Source: Nitrospinota bacterium (GTDB lineage: Bacteria; Nitrospinota; Nitrospinia; JACRGO01). Taken from it: a stretch of DNA of 13,041 bases. The notes under the pieces are model-generated. The model did no database searches and was not told the origin of the DNA. It saw only the letters and a list, made by a program, of their open reading frames with translations. Location of the stretch: assembly GCA_016212295.1 (NCBI GenBank), contig JACRGO010000068.1, forward strand, positions 1 through 13,041. Direction: 5' to 3'. Each line of letters starts with the position of its first letter. The first letter of the stretch is position 1. Positions 11,698 through 13,041 of this stretch are shown here, in pieces. The position numbers and the translations under genes are program-made.

Positions 11698-12675
11698 ATG
11701 AAAAACCTTCTTTCACTTCATGGTCTTGGATGTGGAGGTGATACCATCTCCTTACTGAACGCGGAAGAGCCGGACGTTTTGGCTGCTTTCGGGATGCTGG
11801 ACATAAACCTAGCCTGGCACCCCTCGCTCTCTCTTGAAAAGGGCGATGCTGTCTTGAAAATATGCGCCGACTTTATCGAAGGGAGGCGAGTTCTTGATTT
11901 TTTCTTAATAGAAGGCGCGATACCCACTTCACCGGAGGGGAGCGGTCTAATATTTGAATTCATGGGTAGACCCTTTGCTGAATGGGTGAAGGAACTGTCA
12001 AGAGTTGCTGAATATACCATTGCCGTTGGCACATGCGCGGCTGCCGGAGGAGTACCTGCCGCCCCAAATAATCCAACAGGCGCTACGGGGGTTCAATTTT
12101 CCCGGGACAAAATCGGGGGCATTTTAGGCAAGGATTATAGTTCTAAAGCAGGGTTTCCCGTTATAAATATTCCTGGATGTCCCACCCACCCAGATTGGAT
12201 TATAGAAACCCTCTATCTGCTTTCACGGAAAAAACTGACCCTCGATGATCTTGATTATGCCAACCGTCCAGCGCATTTTTTTAATAACCTTGCCCACCAT
12301 GCCTGCCCCAGGAATGAATTCTATGAATTTAAGGCATCAGCGAATGAACTTGGACAGATGGGATGCCTCTTTGAGTATCTCGGCTGCCGGGGAACACAAT
12401 GCGAATCCGACTGCAATATCCGTCTCTGGCTCGGTCGGACAGGGAGCTGCACCAGGGCAGGTTATGCGTGTATTGCCTGCACCTCTCAGGAATTTCCCCA
12501 AAACACCAATTATTTCAAAACAGAGACGATAGCCAATATACCCAAAACCCTTCCGAGAGATGTCGCCAAGGCATGGTATATAGGGATTGTCGGACTCTCT
12601 AAAATGGCAACACCTGAAAGGCTGACAAATAATGCGACAGCAACACATAATAAGTATGTTATTAAAAAAGAATAA
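11698..12675 (+). CDS. [NiFe] hydrogenase small subunit, cytosolic group 2-like
   Basis: Electron-transfer subunit carrying three Fe-S clusters that link the [NiFe] site of the large subunit to an acceptor. The 325-aa product starts MKNLLSLHGLGCGGDTISLL, without a Tat leader, and has no C-terminal anchor helix, so it should be cytoplasmic. It resembles cyanobacterial HupS and HupU/HoxB-type proteins (NAEEPDV, AWHPSLSLE, GFPVINIPGCPTHPDW, CLFEYLGCRG). Proximal ligands: C12, C113 (GTCAAAGG) and C161 (GCPTHP), but Asp15 replaces the second Cys of the usual CxxC. Distal: H200, C203, C223, C230. Medial: C239, C251, C258, C261, four cysteines. A GGGTGA (11689-11694) is a weak ribosome site. The large subunit follows after 153 bases. 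An H2-uptake or H2-sensing role cannot be separated. Confidence 0.9.
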   Translation: MKNLLSLHGLGCGGDTISLLNAEEPDVLAAFGMLDINLAWHPSLSLEKGDAVLKICADFIEGRRVLDFFLIEGAIPTSPEGSGLIFEFMGRPFAEWVKELSRVAEYTIAVGTCAAAGGVPAAPNNPTGATGVQFSRDKIGGILGKDYSSKAGFPVINIPGCPTHPDWIIETLYLLSRKKLTLDDLDYANRPAHFFNNLAHHACPRNEFYEFKASANELGQMGCLFEYLGCRGTQCESDCNIRLWLGRTGSCTRAGYACIACTSQEFPQNTNYFKTETIANIPKTLPRDVAKAWYIGIVGLSKMATPERLTNNATATHNKYVIKKE

Positions 12676-12765
12676 AACAGCGCAGGGATCAGGGTTCAGG
12701 GGGCAGGAAAATCAAGAGATATTGATTCCCGCCAATATTGCTATATGGCAGGACAGGATAAATAT

Positions 12766-12815
12766 AAAAACCACCACAAATCTAAAATCTAAAATCGCAA
12801 ATCTAAAATTAATTT
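12766..12815 (-). repeat. AT-rich dispersed repeat, right copy of a 50-bp inverted pair
   Basis: Reverse complement of 139-188 with one mismatch. It fills most of the gap between the hydrogenase small and large subunit genes, which is otherwise an odd place for a repeat because the two subunits are usually tightly spaced. Upstream of it (12681-12712) are CAGGGATCAGGG/TTCAGGGGGCAGG words like those at 10075-10097. Confidence 0.85.
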
Positions 12816-12828
12816 CACCATAGGCTTT

Positions 12829-13041
12829 ATGGCTAAAATAATTATTTCACCCTTTAATCGTGTTGAAGGCGATCTGAAAATAAAGGTCGAATTAAGGGAC
12901 GGCAGGATATTTGAGGCAAAGGCTTCGGGGGTCATGTTTCGCGGTTTTGAATATATTCTTAAAGGGCACTTCCCGGAGGACGCCCTTGTCTATACCCCCC
13001 GGATTTGCGGGATATGTTCCATCTCTCATTCCGTGGCGTCC
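12829..13041 (+). CDS. [NiFe] hydrogenase large subunit, N-terminal part (cut by window edge)
   Basis: Catalytic subunit that binds the Ni-Fe(CN)2CO centre and splits or makes H2. Seventy-one codons are visible from ATG 12829 and the frame is open to the edge. It begins MAKIIISPFNRVEGDLKI, the conserved N-terminal RVEG motif of the family, continues MFRGFEYILKGHFPEDAL, and includes the L1 motif RICGICSISH, whose two cysteines are two of the four [NiFe] ligands; the other two lie near the C-terminus outside the window. The ribosome site is poor (TAGGC). With the small subunit just upstream this forms the expected pair. Confidence 0.92.
   Translation, partial: MAKIIISPFNRVEGDLKIKVELRDGRIFEAKASGVMFRGFEYILKGHFPEDALVYTPRICGICSISHSVAS

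Noticed and set aside
12632-12823. 63-codon frame between the hydrogenase subunit genes
   Set aside because: It overlaps the end of the small subunit gene and then translates the AT-rich repeat.

Overview
The window looks like a chromosomal stretch from a free-living, probably Gram-negative and anaerobe-leaning bacterium. It has intact biosynthetic genes, two secreted or membrane coiled-coil proteins, a PilZ protein, a GT-B glycosyltransferase and a cytosolic-type [NiFe] hydrogenase. The style (NifS type, hydrogenase type, DUF1566/Lcl protein, intergenic space full of short dispersed repeats) recalls Nitrospirota or Desulfobacterota-like lineages. That placement is an impression, not a computed result.

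Layout. 1-255 is a non-coding, AT-rich repeat zone. 256-1419 is a NifS-type cysteine desulfurase. 1604-3254 is a tight hisC-hisB pair. 3284-3850 is a signal-peptide plus heptad-repeat coiled-coil plus one-helix protein. 3905-4852 is a PilZ-domain protein. 4853-5670 has no gene but holds a dispersed repeat, a promoter followed by an intrinsic terminator (small RNA candidate), a REP-like hairpin cluster and a second promoter-like site. 5671-5919 (minus) is the C-terminal part of an XRE-type regulator whose N-terminus is missing. It sits head to head with 5960-7908, a papain-like cysteine protease that runs through a Ig-like domain into a DUF1566 (Lcl, C-type-lectin-like) domain, broken by two single-base frameshifts. 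7909-8382 is repeat-rich and non-coding. 8383-8824 is a second member of the coiled-coil family, with a 1-base frameshift in a T10 tract inside its signal peptide. 8930-10063 (minus) is a glycosyltransferase. 10341-11612 is aroA (EPSP synthase), followed by an intrinsic terminator. 11698-12675 is a [NiFe] hydrogenase small subunit and 12829 to the edge is the start of the large subunit.

How the genes fit together. nifS, hisCB and aroA are housekeeping genes for Fe-S sulfur supply, histidine and the shikimate pathway. The hydrogenase pair has neither a Tat leader nor a membrane anchor, so it should work in the cytoplasm, and it is the likely start of a hydrogenase operon continuing to the right. 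The accessory core, about 5.6-8.8 kb, holds all the broken reading frames and most hairpins.

Most interesting signal: the last about 45 codons of the DUF1566 domain (7765-7905) carry 19 codons of the NNY type that encode only Tyr, Asn, Gly, Ser or Asp. These are what adenine-directed mutagenesis of AAY template codons can give, and hairpins follow right after the stop. This is what a variable region of a diversity-generating retroelement target looks like. No reverse transcriptase or template repeat is in the window, so this remains a hypothesis.
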